Of a stretch of DNA of 63,647 bases, positions 1-11,200 are shown piece by piece. Positions within the stretch are counted from its first letter, which is position 1, and the number at the start of each line of letters is the position of its first letter. The notes below the pieces were generated by a model that saw only the letters and a program-made list of their open reading frames with translations, ran no database searches and was not told where the DNA came from. The DNA is from Bacteroidales bacterium. Lineage in GTDB: Bacteria; Bacteroidota; Bacteroidia; Bacteroidales; UBA12077. Position numbers and translations under genes: made by a program. The stretch is taken from positions 709 to 64,355 of the forward strand of contig DMBU01000006.1 in NCBI GenBank assembly GCA_003446015.1, written 5' to 3'.

Positions 1-1
1 A

Positions 2-1993
2 ACCATTGCAAACGGAGATCATTCTTTTGCATTTGGATTTGGCTCATATGCACATAATGTGGGAGGTGTAGCTATTGGTACAGATGCTTTTTCAATTGGT
101 AAATTCTCTATGGCTTTTGGTTTAAACGATACAGCATATGCTGATTACTCTTATGCTATGGGTGTGAATTCTGTTTCCTCAGGATTATATTCCTTTGCAA
201 TCGGAGCTGCGAATAAAGCAACCAGAAAAGGAGCTTATGCTATTGGCAATTTAAGTATAGCAAGTGGTTTAGGTTCGTTTGCATTAGGGTATCAAGATAC
301 AGCATCGGCTGTAAATTCATTCGCTATAGGCTATCAAAACCATTCATCAAACAGTAGTGCATATTCAATAGGTTATCAAAATAAATCATCAGGAGTAGGA
401 TCCTTTGCAATTGGGTTTAACAATACTGCATCCGGAGATGGATCGTTTGCCATTGGTAATCTTAATAATGCAACAGGGAACAGTTCTTTTGCAGCAGGAT
501 TTTTAACTACAGCATCTGGTTCTTTTGCAATAAGTATGGGAAATTCGACAATTGCTAGCTCAGGCTCATCAACAGCATTTGGTTATCTTTCCGAAGCGAA
601 TGGCCTAAGATCGGTAGCAGGGGGGTATGGTGCAATTGCAAACGGTGATTATTCTGTGGCTTTTGGATCCGGGACTACGGCCAATGGAGAATCATCAACA
701 GCTTTTGGAAATTTAACTCAAGCTACTAATTATTTTGCAACCAGTTTTGGTGCTTCAACAATTGCATCCGGTCACACATCTACCGCAATGGGGAACACGA
801 TTACTGTATCCGGGTATAATTCATTTGGTATTGGTTTAAATGCTACTTCATATACTGTTTCACAGGATAACACATTTGCTGTAATGGGAGGGAAGGTTGG
901 AATTAATACTGTGAATCCGGATTATGCCTTAGATGTAACAGGCTATTTAAATATTGCAAAAGGAGCTATTGGAACCGGAGCAATCGTTTTTAGAGTTGAT
1001 GGTGATGAAGCTTTATGGTATAACGGATCTGTTTTTAGTTGGGGAGCTGGAGCTGGAGATGGAACAGGGTATAATTATTTTCAAGATAATGTAAGTATTG
1101 GTGTATCAACGGGAACATACCCATTAAGTGTGGCTGGTACTGCAAATTTAAATCAGGGAATTACATCTGGAACAGTATTAAGAGCAAATGGTGCTGAAGC
1201 AATTTATTATACGGGCACTAGATTTAATTGGGGTTCTGGTGGAAGTCAAAATTATTTTCCTGATATTGTTAGTATTGGTACAACTGATGATACATACCAA
1301 TTAAATGTTAAGTCATCTCTTCAGGTAGCAAGAATTTGGAAAGATGCAGATGGTACTCTTATAAGATTTGCAACTGGAGCTAGCTTAGCAACTAACCAGG
1401 GATCTATATCAGTTTCTGGAGCAACAGTTTCTTATAATGCATTTACAGGTTCTCATTACGCAAAAATTAAAGAAGAAATTGAAAAAGGAATGCTCGTAGA
1501 ATTAACCGGTGAAAATAACTATTTGAATGATCAATGTGAGTCTGAAATTATTTATGGAGGAGCCATTGCTTTGAAACCAAATTCAAGTAATATAATTGGG
1601 GCATTTTTGGGTAAAGAGGATCCTGATAATATTGAGTCTGTTGATTTAGTAATGGCTGTTGGTAATGGTGTAATGTGGGTAGTTGATAATGGTGAGAATC
1701 TTGAAACTGGTGATTACCTTATTTCATCATCGCTTGCAGGACATGCAATGAAGGATAAGGCAGATTATGATGTTTCTAATATAGTTGCTCGTGTTGCAGA
1801 ATCTGTTAATTGGGAAAAAGAAACAGAAATGATAAATGGAATAAAACATAAATTGATATCCGTCTTTTTTGAAAGGTTTACAATTAATAATTCGAATAAA
1901 CAATTCGAAAAAGAAATTGAATTATTGCAAAAAACAAATGCAGAATTAGAAAAACGATTAAAGTTAATAGAGCAAAAGTTAAACAAAAACTAA
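2..1993 (+). CDS. Surface fibre protein with YadA-head-like repeats (5' partial)
   Basis: The frame is open from base 2, so the start codon and any signal peptide lie outside the window; about 663 codons are present. Roughly the first 280 visible residues are a 14-residue repeat such as SFAIGYQNKSSGVG, with Ser-x-Ala-x-Gly at each turn. This is the head repeat of YadA-type adhesins, which folds as a left-handed beta roll. Two related blocks containing ALWYNGSVFSWG and AIYYTGTRFNWG follow, then a beta-rich part with GDYLISSSLAGHAMK. That part resembles the domain preceding the end coiled coil in some tail-fibre-like proteins. The last ~40 residues are a Glu/Lys/Leu coiled coil. I see neither a type V membrane-anchor barrel nor a T9SS tail, so the export route is unclear. 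A trimeric surface fibre is inferred from the head and coiled coil. The next gene, 160 bp downstream, is of the same general class. Confidence 0.72.
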   Translation, partial: TIANGDHSFAFGFGSYAHNVGGVAIGTDAFSIGKFSMAFGLNDTAYADYSYAMGVNSVSSGLYSFAIGAANKATRKGAYAIGNLSIASGLGSFALGYQDTASAVNSFAIGYQNHSSNSSAYSIGYQNKSSGVGSFAIGFNNTASGDGSFAIGNLNNATGNSSFAAGFLTTASGSFAISMGNSTIASSGSSTAFGYLSEANGLRSVAGGYGAIANGDYSVAFGSGTTANGESSTAFGNLTQATNYFATSFGASTIASGHTSTAMGNTITVSGYNSFGIGLNATSYTVSQDNTFAVMGGKVGINTVNPDYALDVTGYLNIAKGAIGTGAIVFRVDGDEALWYNGSVFSWGAGAGDGTGYNYFQDNVSIGVSTGTYPLSVAGTANLNQGITSGTVLRANGAEAIYYTGTRFNWGSGGSQNYFPDIVSIGTTDDTYQLNVKSSLQVARIWKDADGTLIRFATGASLATNQGSISVSGATVSYNAFTGSHYAKIKEEIEKGMLVELTGENNYLNDQCESEIIYGGAIALKPNSSNIIGAFLGKEDPDNIESVDLVMAVGNGVMWVVDNGENLETGDYLISSSLAGHAMKDKADYDVSNIVARVAESVNWEKETEMINGIKHKLISVFFERFTINNSNKQFEKEIELLQKTNAELEKRLKLIEQKLNKN

Positions 1994-2153
1994 TTGACTG
2001 TGAATTATAAAATAGTAAAATTTGCGTTAGTCAATTTAATTTGAATATTCGTCATTTAATATTTGATTTAATTAAAAAATAGAAGAAATTGTAGTTTATG
2101 ATATGAATTAAATACACTAAATTAAAAGTAGAAAATAAAAATAAAGACAAAAT

Positions 2154-5100
2154 ATGAAAAACATTTACCAAACTTTAAAAATGCTAAACCAAATAATTGT
2201 AATACTTGCGTTAGTATTCTCAGGTTTAGTTGCACAATCACAGAACATTGCAATTACTGATGATGATGCTTATAATGCGGACCCTTCTGCAATGTTAGAT
2301 GTAAATTCAATTACAAAAGGATTACTAATACCGAGAGTAACTACTGCTCAAAGAAATGCAATTTCAAGTCCGGCAATAGGTTTAATGGTATATGATACAG
2401 ATTATTCGGGTTTTTATTATTTTGACGGTAGTGACTGGTTAACACTTCCCCAAATGAATAATTCTGGAACTGGAAACGCTTTGTTTGCAGTTCGTAACTC
2501 AAATGGCGATACAATTTTTGCAGTTTATGAGGACGGAGCAAGGGTAATTGTTCCAATAGGTGCAAAAGGCAAGGTAGGTGGTTTTGCTGTAAGTGGCAGA
2601 AGTCCTTCAAAAGCAGGATTAGACGCAGAGTATTTACGTGTAACTCCGGATAGTACAAGAGTTACTTTTGAAGAAACTGGTGCAAAAGGAAAAGTTGGAG
2701 GATTTGCGGTAAGCGGCAGATCTCCTTCCAAAGCAGGAACAACCACGTCAAGTATTATTAACCTTTTTCCCGATAACTATTTTATTGGAGATTCATCTGG
2801 TATAAATACTACCACTGGATTATATAATTCATTTTTTGGCTATAAAGCAGGAAAAGAAAATACAACTGGTTCCAATAACGTATTCTTAGGATATAAATCT
2901 GGCTTACAAAATAACGATGCAAGCAATAACGTATTTATCGGAAATAGTGCCGGTCAAAATATTATTGATGGATTCGGAAACGTACTCATTGGCTTTGAAG
3001 TTGCGAAAAATGACGTATCCAGTAACTATAATTCTATCATTGGTTATCAGGCTGGTATTAATAATTCAGGTGATTATAATGCTATTTATGGTTATCTTTC
3101 CGGAAACTCAAATACCGGGAATAATAATGCAATATATGGACCGGTTGCTGCATATTCAAATACAGGTAGTTGGAATGCCATTTATGGATATTATGCAGGG
3201 TATACAAATTCTGGAAATTATAATGCTATTTACGGCTCATATGCTGGTCAATCAAATACGGGTAGTAATAATGCGATTTATGGTTATAGAGCTGGTTATG
3301 TAAATTCTGGAGCTAGTAATGCTATTTATGGTCATTATGCCGGTGGAACAAATTCAGGAGACAATAACTCAATTTATGGACCATATGCAGCATATTCAAA
3401 TACTGGCGATTATAACGCTATTTATGGCTATAATGCAGGAAGAACTAATTCTGGGAATTATAATTCAATTTATGGACCAAATGCAGGTTATACGAATACA
3501 GGTGCAGGAAATGCTTTTTTTGGGCAGAATAGCGGATATAGAAATAAGGGAAATTACAATGTGTTTCAAGGTTATTATTCAGGGTATTACAATGATGAAG
3601 GTCACGATAATGTGCTAATTGGTTATCGTGCAGGATATTATAATTATGACGCATATGGTAATGTATTTATTGGATATCAAAGTGGCTGGTACAACGCTTA
3701 TGGGGCTACAACACCGGAACAAGGTTCATTTAACACTTTCTTAGGTTATGAATCAGGTTATAATAATAGAACTGGCCAAAAAAATACTGCTCTTGGGTAC
3801 AGTGCAGGAAGAAGTTTAACAGGAGGTTCTAACAACGTATTTATTGGTAACCTTGCTGGTTATACAAATAATAATGGATTTAAGAATGTGTTTGTTGGAG
3901 ATTCTGCTGGTTTTTCAAATACGTCAGGGGCGTATAACGTATTTATTGGTGAAGCAGCAGGTAGATCAAACACAACTCAAACATATAATACATTTATTGG
4001 TTATCAAACAGGATTTAATAATACTGGAAGTTATAATTCATTTTATGGATATAGGTCTGGTAATACAAATTCAGGAAACTACAATTCATTTTATGGTCCG
4101 TTTGCTGGTTTCAGTAATGGAGGTTTTGCAAATTCATTTTTTGGTTATGGAAGTGGATATAATAATACAACTGGTGGATATAATTCATTTATTGGGTATT
4201 ATTCTGGGTACAATAATACAACTGGGGCCAATAACGTTTTAATAGGTAATTATGCCGGTTATGACAATACAACCGGTAACCGGAATGTTATTTTCGGATA
4301 TCAATCAGGTAGATATACCAATACAGCAAATGATAATGTCTATATTGGATATCAAAGTGGTTATTATACAGGTTATAATACAACCAGTGATCCAAGTTTT
4401 AATACCTACATTGGTTATAGGACAGGTTATAACATGGCACGAGGTGAGTATAATACCTTTATCGGTTTCGAATCAGGTTATGGCGCTGGATATTCAACTT
4501 CATCGGGTAATAGAAATACAGCCTTAGGATATCAATCTGCTCACAGTCTTACAACCGGTTCAAGTAATGTTTTTATCGGAGAGTCTACTGGTTATACTAA
4601 TTCAACTGGTAATTACAATACATTTATTGGTTATCAGGCTGGTTTAAGCAATACCATTGGAAGTTTCAATGCATTTGTCGGAAATCAGGCTGGTACGAGT
4701 AATATCGGTGGTGACAGGAATACTTTTATCGGTGATAAAGCAGGTAATAGTAATACCGAAGGTGATAACAACATAATGGTTGGATACGTTGCAGGTTATA
4801 ACAATTCAACCGGAAGTAATAATGCCTTTGTAGGTTATGCTGCTGGTAATTCTAATACCACAGGAAGCAATAATGCATTTCTCGGAACTTTTACTGGTTG
4901 GAAAAATACAACTGGAATAAACAATGCTTTTTTGGGAAATGAAGCTGGTGAATATAATACATCAGGTTCCAGCAATGTGTTTATAGGAAATAAGGCTGGA
5001 AATCAGAATACAACAAGTAGTAACAATACTTTTATTGGAACGGAAAGTGGATATTCAAATACAACAGGATATAAAAACGTATTTTTAGGATACCATACTG

Positions 5101-6152
5101 GTCATTCTGTTATTTCCGGATACAAAAATATTCTAATAGGTAACTCCGCAGGCTATGCAATAACTACCCAATATAATAATATTATGATTGGAGATAGCGC
5201 TGGTGCTGCAAATACCGCTGTGTTAAGTTTATTTATCGGCTCTGAAGCTGGAGTTAGGAATACCACCGGTGTATCAAATACATTTATTGGTCACTCAGCA
5301 GGTGGTCGAAATACAACAAGCGGGTTTAATACTTATATTGGATGGGCTTCAGGTTTTTATAATACAGGAGGGAACAATACTTATATAGGACCCTTGTCAG
5401 GGTGGAACAGTAGTGGAAGTGACAATGTTTGTATAGGAATGGGTGCAGGTGGGTCTCTTAGTGGTGATGGAAATGTGTTTATTGGAAATGGTGTTGATTT
5501 AAATGGATCAAACAAATTAGCCATCGATAACAGTAGCACATCATCTCCTTTAATATATGGTGAATTTGACAACAATCTTGTTAGAATAAATGGAGATATG
5601 GGAATTGGAATTGCACCCGCTTATCCCCTCGATATTTATACAAATGCAAGTGATACATACGCCGCTAGATTGGTTAATGATGGAAATAGTACAGCCAGAT
5701 ATGGTATGAGAGTTCAGTGTGGTGAAGATGCACCATCAGGAACTAACTATTTCATTTTATTTTATGATGGCGATGGAGGGTATGAAGGATCTATTCAAAC
5801 CGTTGCAGGAACATTATCTTTATATAATTCATCTGACAAAAGATTGAAAGAAAATGTTATAAGCACACGTAAAGGAGGGTTGGATATTATAAATAAACTA
5901 AGGGTTGTAGATTACAATAAGATTGAAGATCAATCAAAAACCATTCATACTGGATTTATAGCTCAAGAAGTTCAAGAAGTTTTTCCTGATATGGTGGCGA
6001 AGGATTCAGAAAGCGAATATCTAAGTATTTCACAATCTCATTTAATTCCAATATTAACGAAAGCCATTCAAGAACAACAACAACAAATTGATAAACAACA
6101 AGAGCAAATAAATATCTTAGTTAAAGAAATAGAAGCCTTAAAAAATAAATAG
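2154..6152 (+). CDS. Giant tail-fibre-like secreted protein with 16-residue repeats and S74 chaperone domain
   Basis: The 1332-residue product starts with a signal peptide ending near VAQSQN. Next comes the module with AMLDVNSITKGLLIPRVT, common at the start of Bacteroidota fibre-like proteins. Two copies of the cassette KGKVGGFAVSGRSPSK lie about 39 residues apart. From about residue 205 to 1120 it is built of more than 50 units of 16-17 residues, such as NAIYGYYAGYTNSGNY, predicted to stack as a beta solenoid. The C-terminus carries SSDKRLKENV followed by GFIAQEVQEVFPD and a Gln/Glu-rich coiled coil. This is the peptidase S74 intramolecular chaperone, which uses a Ser-Lys pair to cut itself off after helping trimerisation; both residues are present. 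Phage tail spikes use the same domain. A trimeric cell-surface fibre is inferred. It is followed after 27 bp by a paralogue and is probably co-transcribed with it. Confidence 0.8.
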   Translation: MKNIYQTLKMLNQIIVILALVFSGLVAQSQNIAITDDDAYNADPSAMLDVNSITKGLLIPRVTTAQRNAISSPAIGLMVYDTDYSGFYYFDGSDWLTLPQMNNSGTGNALFAVRNSNGDTIFAVYEDGARVIVPIGAKGKVGGFAVSGRSPSKAGLDAEYLRVTPDSTRVTFEETGAKGKVGGFAVSGRSPSKAGTTTSSIINLFPDNYFIGDSSGINTTTGLYNSFFGYKAGKENTTGSNNVFLGYKSGLQNNDASNNVFIGNSAGQNIIDGFGNVLIGFEVAKNDVSSNYNSIIGYQAGINNSGDYNAIYGYLSGNSNTGNNNAIYGPVAAYSNTGSWNAIYGYYAGYTNSGNYNAIYGSYAGQSNTGSNNAIYGYRAGYVNSGASNAIYGHYAGGTNSGDNNSIYGPYAAYSNTGDYNAIYGYNAGRTNSGNYNSIYGPNAGYTNTGAGNAFFGQNSGYRNKGNYNVFQGYYSGYYNDEGHDNVLIGYRAGYYNYDAYGNVFIGYQSGWYNAYGATTPEQGSFNTFLGYESGYNNRTGQKNTALGYSAGRSLTGGSNNVFIGNLAGYTNNNGFKNVFVGDSAGFSNTSGAYNVFIGEAAGRSNTTQTYNTFIGYQTGFNNTGSYNSFYGYRSGNTNSGNYNSFYGPFAGFSNGGFANSFFGYGSGYNNTTGGYNSFIGYYSGYNNTTGANNVLIGNYAGYDNTTGNRNVIFGYQSGRYTNTANDNVYIGYQSGYYTGYNTTSDPSFNTYIGYRTGYNMARGEYNTFIGFESGYGAGYSTSSGNRNTALGYQSAHSLTTGSSNVFIGESTGYTNSTGNYNTFIGYQAGLSNTIGSFNAFVGNQAGTSNIGGDRNTFIGDKAGNSNTEGDNNIMVGYVAGYNNSTGSNNAFVGYAAGNSNTTGSNNAFLGTFTGWKNTTGINNAFLGNEAGEYNTSGSSNVFIGNKAGNQNTTSSNNTFIGTESGYSNTTGYKNVFLGYHTGHSVISGYKNILIGNSAGYAITTQYNNIMIGDSAGAANTAVLSLFIGSEAGVRNTTGVSNTFIGHSAGGRNTTSGFNTYIGWASGFYNTGGNNTYIGPLSGWNSSGSDNVCIGMGAGGSLSGDGNVFIGNGVDLNGSNKLAIDNSSTSSPLIYGEFDNNLVRINGDMGIGIAPAYPLDIYTNASDTYAARLVNDGNSTARYGMRVQCGEDAPSGTNYFILFYDGDGGYEGSIQTVAGTLSLYNSSDKRLKENVISTRKGGLDIINKLRVVDYNKIEDQSKTIHTGFIAQEVQEVFPDMVAKDSESEYLSISQSHLIPILTKAIQEQQQQIDKQQEQINILVKEIEALKNK

Positions 6153-6179
6153 TTATAACCCTTTCTAATTTTGAGACCT

Positions 6180-8216
6180 ATGAATAAGAAAACGTTTAAT
6201 GTCCTTATTTTAGTTATACTTTTTGTAATTAGTACAAATTCTGTTTTTTCACAAAGTGTTGCAGTTACCGATAATGACTTATATACCCCGGATCCGACAG
6301 CAATGCTTGATGTGATGTCAACTGACAAGGGAATGTTGGTGCCAAGGATGACAACAGAAGAAAGATTAGTTATAGGTTTGCCGGGCGTCCCTGCAACAGG
6401 TTTAATGGTTTACGATACCGATTTTAATAACTTCTTTTATTATAATGGCTTAACCTGGATGAGTTTCCCTCAGATTGGTTCTTCCGGATTTGGAGGACCT
6501 TTATTTCATGTTATTAATTCTTATGGTGATACAATTTTTGCAGTTTACGACGATGGAGTCCAAATAATAGTACCACAAGGAGTTAAAGGTAAAGTTGGTG
6601 GTTTTGCCATTAGTGGCCGTAGCCCTTCTAAAACAACTCCCGACAACTATATGGTTATAACACCTGATAGTGCCAGGATATATATTAATGATACGGTAAC
6701 TGCAAAGGGTAAAGTGGGAGGTTTTGCCATAAGCGGACGTAGTCCTTCCAAAGGAACGGCAAATGATGTATTCTTTGCTACAGTTGATAGTACCCGCATT
6801 TATGTCGATGAATCAAATGCAAAAGGTAAGGTTGGAGGATTTGCTATTAGTGGACGAAGTCCTTCAAAAGCAACAACACAGAAATTCATGGATATGACAA
6901 AAGAAAATTATTTTATAGGACATGAAAGTGGTATAAGTAATACAACCGGAAAGTATAATTCTTTCTTTGGATATCAGGCTGGAAAATCAAATATGGAAGG
7001 TAATGAAAATATTTTTATTGGCTATCAATCAGGCCTCAGTAATGTAGGTGGAAACTTAAATACATTTTTAGGATATCAGGCAGGACACAATAATACCGGA
7101 AGTGATAATACATTTATTGGTAACAAAGCAGGAAGCTTACACCAGTCAAAAGGCGGAAATGTTTTCATTGGAAGTAATGCTGGAGATTCTGCTTTAAATG
7201 GTGAACGAAATATTTTTATTGGAGAATCTGCAGGACATTCTATTACAGATGGTAGCTGGAATAACTTTATTGGGTATCAAAGTGGATTTGAAAATAGTAC
7301 TGGTGGTTATAATAACTTTATAGGATACCAAAGTGGATTAAGCAATAGCTCTGGCATTCATAATATTTTTATTGGATATCAATGTGGGATGAATAATACA
7401 ACTGGTTTTACAAATGTATTTATTGGAGATTGGGCAGGAAAAGAAAATGTGAATGGCCAAAATAACGTTTATATTGGACCAAGTAGTGGACTTAACACAG
7501 GTACTAAATTTAGAAATACTTTCATAGGTGGCTATACAGGGAGTAATTCCGGTGGCTCCGATAATGTTTTTATTGGATATAAAGCAGGACAAAGTGAAGC
7601 AGGCTCAAACAAACTTTATATTTCAAATAATACTGCTAATTTAATTTATGGTGATTTTTCTGCTCACAGAGTTGGGATATATACTTTATTCCCTTCCGTA
7701 GCACTCGATGTTAATGGAAATGGAAGGTTTCGTTCCATTGGTTCTGGTGCCTACTTTAGTGCTGTTAATAGAACTATAGATGGAACTTTAACAACATCAA
7801 CATCTGATATAAGGCTCAAAGAAAATATCAAACCCTTGCAAAATAGCTTGGACAAAGTAAAGAATTTACAAGGTGTTTCATTTAACTGGAAAAATGATGA
7901 ATTAAAATCTCCAAAAATTGGATTAATTGCTCAGGATGTTGAGAAAATATTGCCTGAACTTGTATTTACGAATCCAACTGATGGTTATAAAGGAATTAAT
8001 TATGCAGAAATGAACGCTGTCTTAATCGAAGCAATTAAAGAACAACAAAAACAAATCGATGATTTAAAAAAGTTAATTCAACTAAAAGATGTTGAATTAC
8101 AAAAGACTGATGTTACTGATGAGCAAATCAAGTTACTTATTGAAGAAAATAAAAAACTTAAGAACGATGTTTCTCATATTATGGATTTATTGCAATCCAA
8201 TGTGACCAAAGAATAA
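6180..8216 (+). CDS. Tail-fibre-like secreted protein with S74 chaperone domain
   Basis: This is a shorter paralogue of the preceding gene, about 678 residues. I start it at the ATG at 6180, directly before MNKKTFNVLILVIL, rather than at the TTG three codons upstream, because the ATG gives a normal signal peptide ending near FSQS. It has the same AMLDVMSTDKGMLVPRMT module, then three copies of KGKVGGFAISGRSPSK about 39-40 residues apart, then about 18 solenoid units such as NTFLGYQAGHNNTGSD. The C-terminus has STSDIRLKENI and GLIAQDVEKILPE, the S74 intramolecular chaperone with its Ser-Lys pair, then a long coiled coil. The function as a trimeric surface fibre is inferred. The spacing to the next gene is only 24 bp, which suggests one transcript. 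Confidence 0.8.
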   Translation: MNKKTFNVLILVILFVISTNSVFSQSVAVTDNDLYTPDPTAMLDVMSTDKGMLVPRMTTEERLVIGLPGVPATGLMVYDTDFNNFFYYNGLTWMSFPQIGSSGFGGPLFHVINSYGDTIFAVYDDGVQIIVPQGVKGKVGGFAISGRSPSKTTPDNYMVITPDSARIYINDTVTAKGKVGGFAISGRSPSKGTANDVFFATVDSTRIYVDESNAKGKVGGFAISGRSPSKATTQKFMDMTKENYFIGHESGISNTTGKYNSFFGYQAGKSNMEGNENIFIGYQSGLSNVGGNLNTFLGYQAGHNNTGSDNTFIGNKAGSLHQSKGGNVFIGSNAGDSALNGERNIFIGESAGHSITDGSWNNFIGYQSGFENSTGGYNNFIGYQSGLSNSSGIHNIFIGYQCGMNNTTGFTNVFIGDWAGKENVNGQNNVYIGPSSGLNTGTKFRNTFIGGYTGSNSGGSDNVFIGYKAGQSEAGSNKLYISNNTANLIYGDFSAHRVGIYTLFPSVALDVNGNGRFRSIGSGAYFSAVNRTIDGTLTTSTSDIRLKENIKPLQNSLDKVKNLQGVSFNWKNDELKSPKIGLIAQDVEKILPELVFTNPTDGYKGINYAEMNAVLIEAIKEQQKQIDDLKKLIQLKDVELQKTDVTDEQIKLLIEENKKLKNDVSHIMDLLQSNVTKE

Positions 8217-8240
8217 AATATTAATTTTAAAATAAAACGT

Positions 8241-11200
8241 ATGATCTTACAGGCCGATTTTATAAGATCCGGAAAATCAAAACAAATCATTTTTATGATA
8301 TGTATTGCATTTCTAGTGTCATCTGCTTTTGCCCAAACAGGAGTAGTTAATAATGGCGCAAAAATGATTATTAACACTGGCGCTGTCCTGAAAATAACGG
8401 GTACTGGTGCTGATTATACCAATACAACAGCAGGGGGTAAAGATGGAAGGATTGATCTTGATGGTAAGATCGAAATTGAAGGCGATTGGATCAATAATGC
8501 AGTAACAGGAAAAGTGATGATTAATTTTAATACTATTGGAGAAGTATTGTTCAATGGTTCTTCACAACAAAATATATTAGGGAGTACTGCCATAACTTTT
8601 GAGAACTTAACCATTGACAACTCTTCCGGTTTAAGTTTAACAAATGATATTACCGTTAGAAAAATTAGCACCCTCACAAACGGGAATGTTCTGTTAAACA
8701 ACAATCATTATACGGTGGGAACAACCGGATCATTAAACGGAACCTTTGGTACAACAAGAATGTTTGTAGTAAACGGAACGGGTACACTTAAAAAAGCCGT
8801 AGGAGGTACAGGAGCATTTACATTCCCTATTGGAGAAATCAATGGAACAATAGAATATTGTCCCGTTGATTTTAATTTAATTGCACATTCAGGACTTACC
8901 AATGCTTTTTTAAGCGCTCAGGTTGTAAATTCAAAACATGTTAATAACACAAGTCCTTCAGAGTTTTTATCCAGGTACTGGACTCTTACAAAAAGCGGGA
9001 CTTTTAATGTAACAAATTCCAGCCTTGTTTTTCATTATCAGGATGCAGATGTTACGGGAACCGAAGCTGATATTTTTGCAGCACAGTATAACGGTGTTAC
9101 AAGAAATGTATATTCAAAAGTTACTGCTGGTAGTAATATCTTTACTATAAATGGTTTAACTAATTATGCTGATTTTACTGGTGTTGATGGAACTGCTCCA
9201 ACTACGGTGCTTTCAACAACTGAGTCCGACCCAACTAATGCAAATCCCATTCCTTTTAAAGTTAATTTTAGTGAAACAGTAACTGGGTTCGTTGTTGGAG
9301 ATATTGAAGTAACAAATGGAACTGCAGGTAATTTTGTTTCTACAGGCAATCCTGAATTCACATTTGATATTACGCCTGCAGGTCAGGGAGAAATAACAGT
9401 CAATGTTGCTGGTGGAGCGGCTCAAGACGCTGCAGGAAATAACAATATTGCCTCAACACAGTACAGTATAGTTTACGATAGTACAAATCCAACCATTTCA
9501 ATAACTTCTTCTGAACCTGATCCAACAAATACAGCTGTTGATTTTAAAGTTACTTTTAACGAAGCAGTTACTGGTTTTGCTAGTGGAGACATTACGATTG
9601 GAAATGGCAGCATAACAAGTTTTGTTGAACAAACAACCGGTTTGGTTTGGGATGTTACCGTAACTCCAACTACAGATGGCTTGGTTACTGCTGATATTGG
9701 CTCTGCAATTGCAAATGATGCTGCAGGAAATGGCAATGATGCTGCTTCTCAATATAGTATTTCTTTTGATGATAATGCTCCAACAGTTGTAATAAGTTCT
9801 TCAGAAAGTATACTTACTAATGCTAATCCAATACCAATTACAATAACTTTCAATGAGGTAGTTACAGGATTTGCATTAACTGATATTTTAAGTAATGGAA
9901 CAGTTGGAACCCTAATAAATACTACTCCGGGCCTTGTTTGGACCGCAGAGCTTACTCCTTCAGGTAATGGTGAAGTAACTGTTGATATTAATGCTGGTAT
10001 TGCTCAGGATGCTGCTACCAATGGTAATACTGCTGCAACTCAGTTTAGCATCGATTATGATGGAACAAGTCCTGCAGTTTCAATAACTTCATCAGAGGTT
10101 AGTCCAACCAATACAAGTCCTTTTGAAATTACAATTACTTTTAATGAAGTTGTAAACGACTTTGTAGTTGGTGATATTGCGGTTGGAAATGGTTCTGCTG
10201 GTAATCTCCAAACGGTAACAGCAAACAAGATTTGGACTGCAGATATAACGCCTTCAGCTGATGGATTAGTAACAGTAAACATTTCGGCTGATGTTGCAAC
10301 AGATGATGCAGGTAATGGTAACTCAGCTGCAACAACTTATAGTATTACGTTTGATGGCACAAATCCTTTTGTTTCAGGATTTAATCCATCAGATGATGAA
10401 ACTAGCGTTTCAATTACTTCTAATTTAGAGATAACTTTTAATGAGGCTGTAAATGCTTTAAGTGGAAACATTACTCTAATTGAAACGGGTGTTGGTACAG
10501 TTGAAATATTTGATGTTACCACAGATATAACTGGAGATGGAACACCTACAATATCAATTAATCCTGCTAGCGATCTTTCGAGTGCTACTGCTTATCACGT
10601 TCAAATTGATGCTACAGCATTTGATGATGATGCAGGAAATAGTTATGCTGGGATTGCCGATCAAACAACATGGAATTTTACCTCTTCGGATGTTAATAAT
10701 CCATATATAATTGCTAAGTCGCCAAGCGATAACGCTGTTGATGTTTCATTAGCTACTGATTTAGAAATCACCTTTAGCGAAGATGTAAAAGCAAATTCAG
10801 GTTATATCAGACTATATAATTCAAGTGATGTTCAAATTAAAGCCTTTGATGTTACATCTGAGATTTCAATTTTAAATGATGTGATTTCTATTGATCTTTC
10901 TTCTGTTACATTAATCGGAGAAACAGCTTATTATATTTTAATTGATAATAATGCAATACAAGATTTAACTTCAAACCCATTTGCCGGAATATCCAGTAAA
11001 TTAACATGGAACTTTACTACTGAGGATGTTACTGGTCCAGCAATTAGTGTTTTATCACCTTTAGATGGTGCAGGAAATGTTCTTATCAGTTCCGATTTAA
11101 CAATCACTTTTAATGAAAATGTTGCAAAAGGCACCGGTAACATTATCATAACAAATGCTACTTTAGCAAGTCAGCACGAGTCAATTGATGTTAATTCAGG

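Noticed and set aside
2341..2658. Long antisense open frames within the fibre and adhesin genes
   Set aside because: They mirror low-complexity repeats in the opposite strand and have no signal, domain or promoter of their own.
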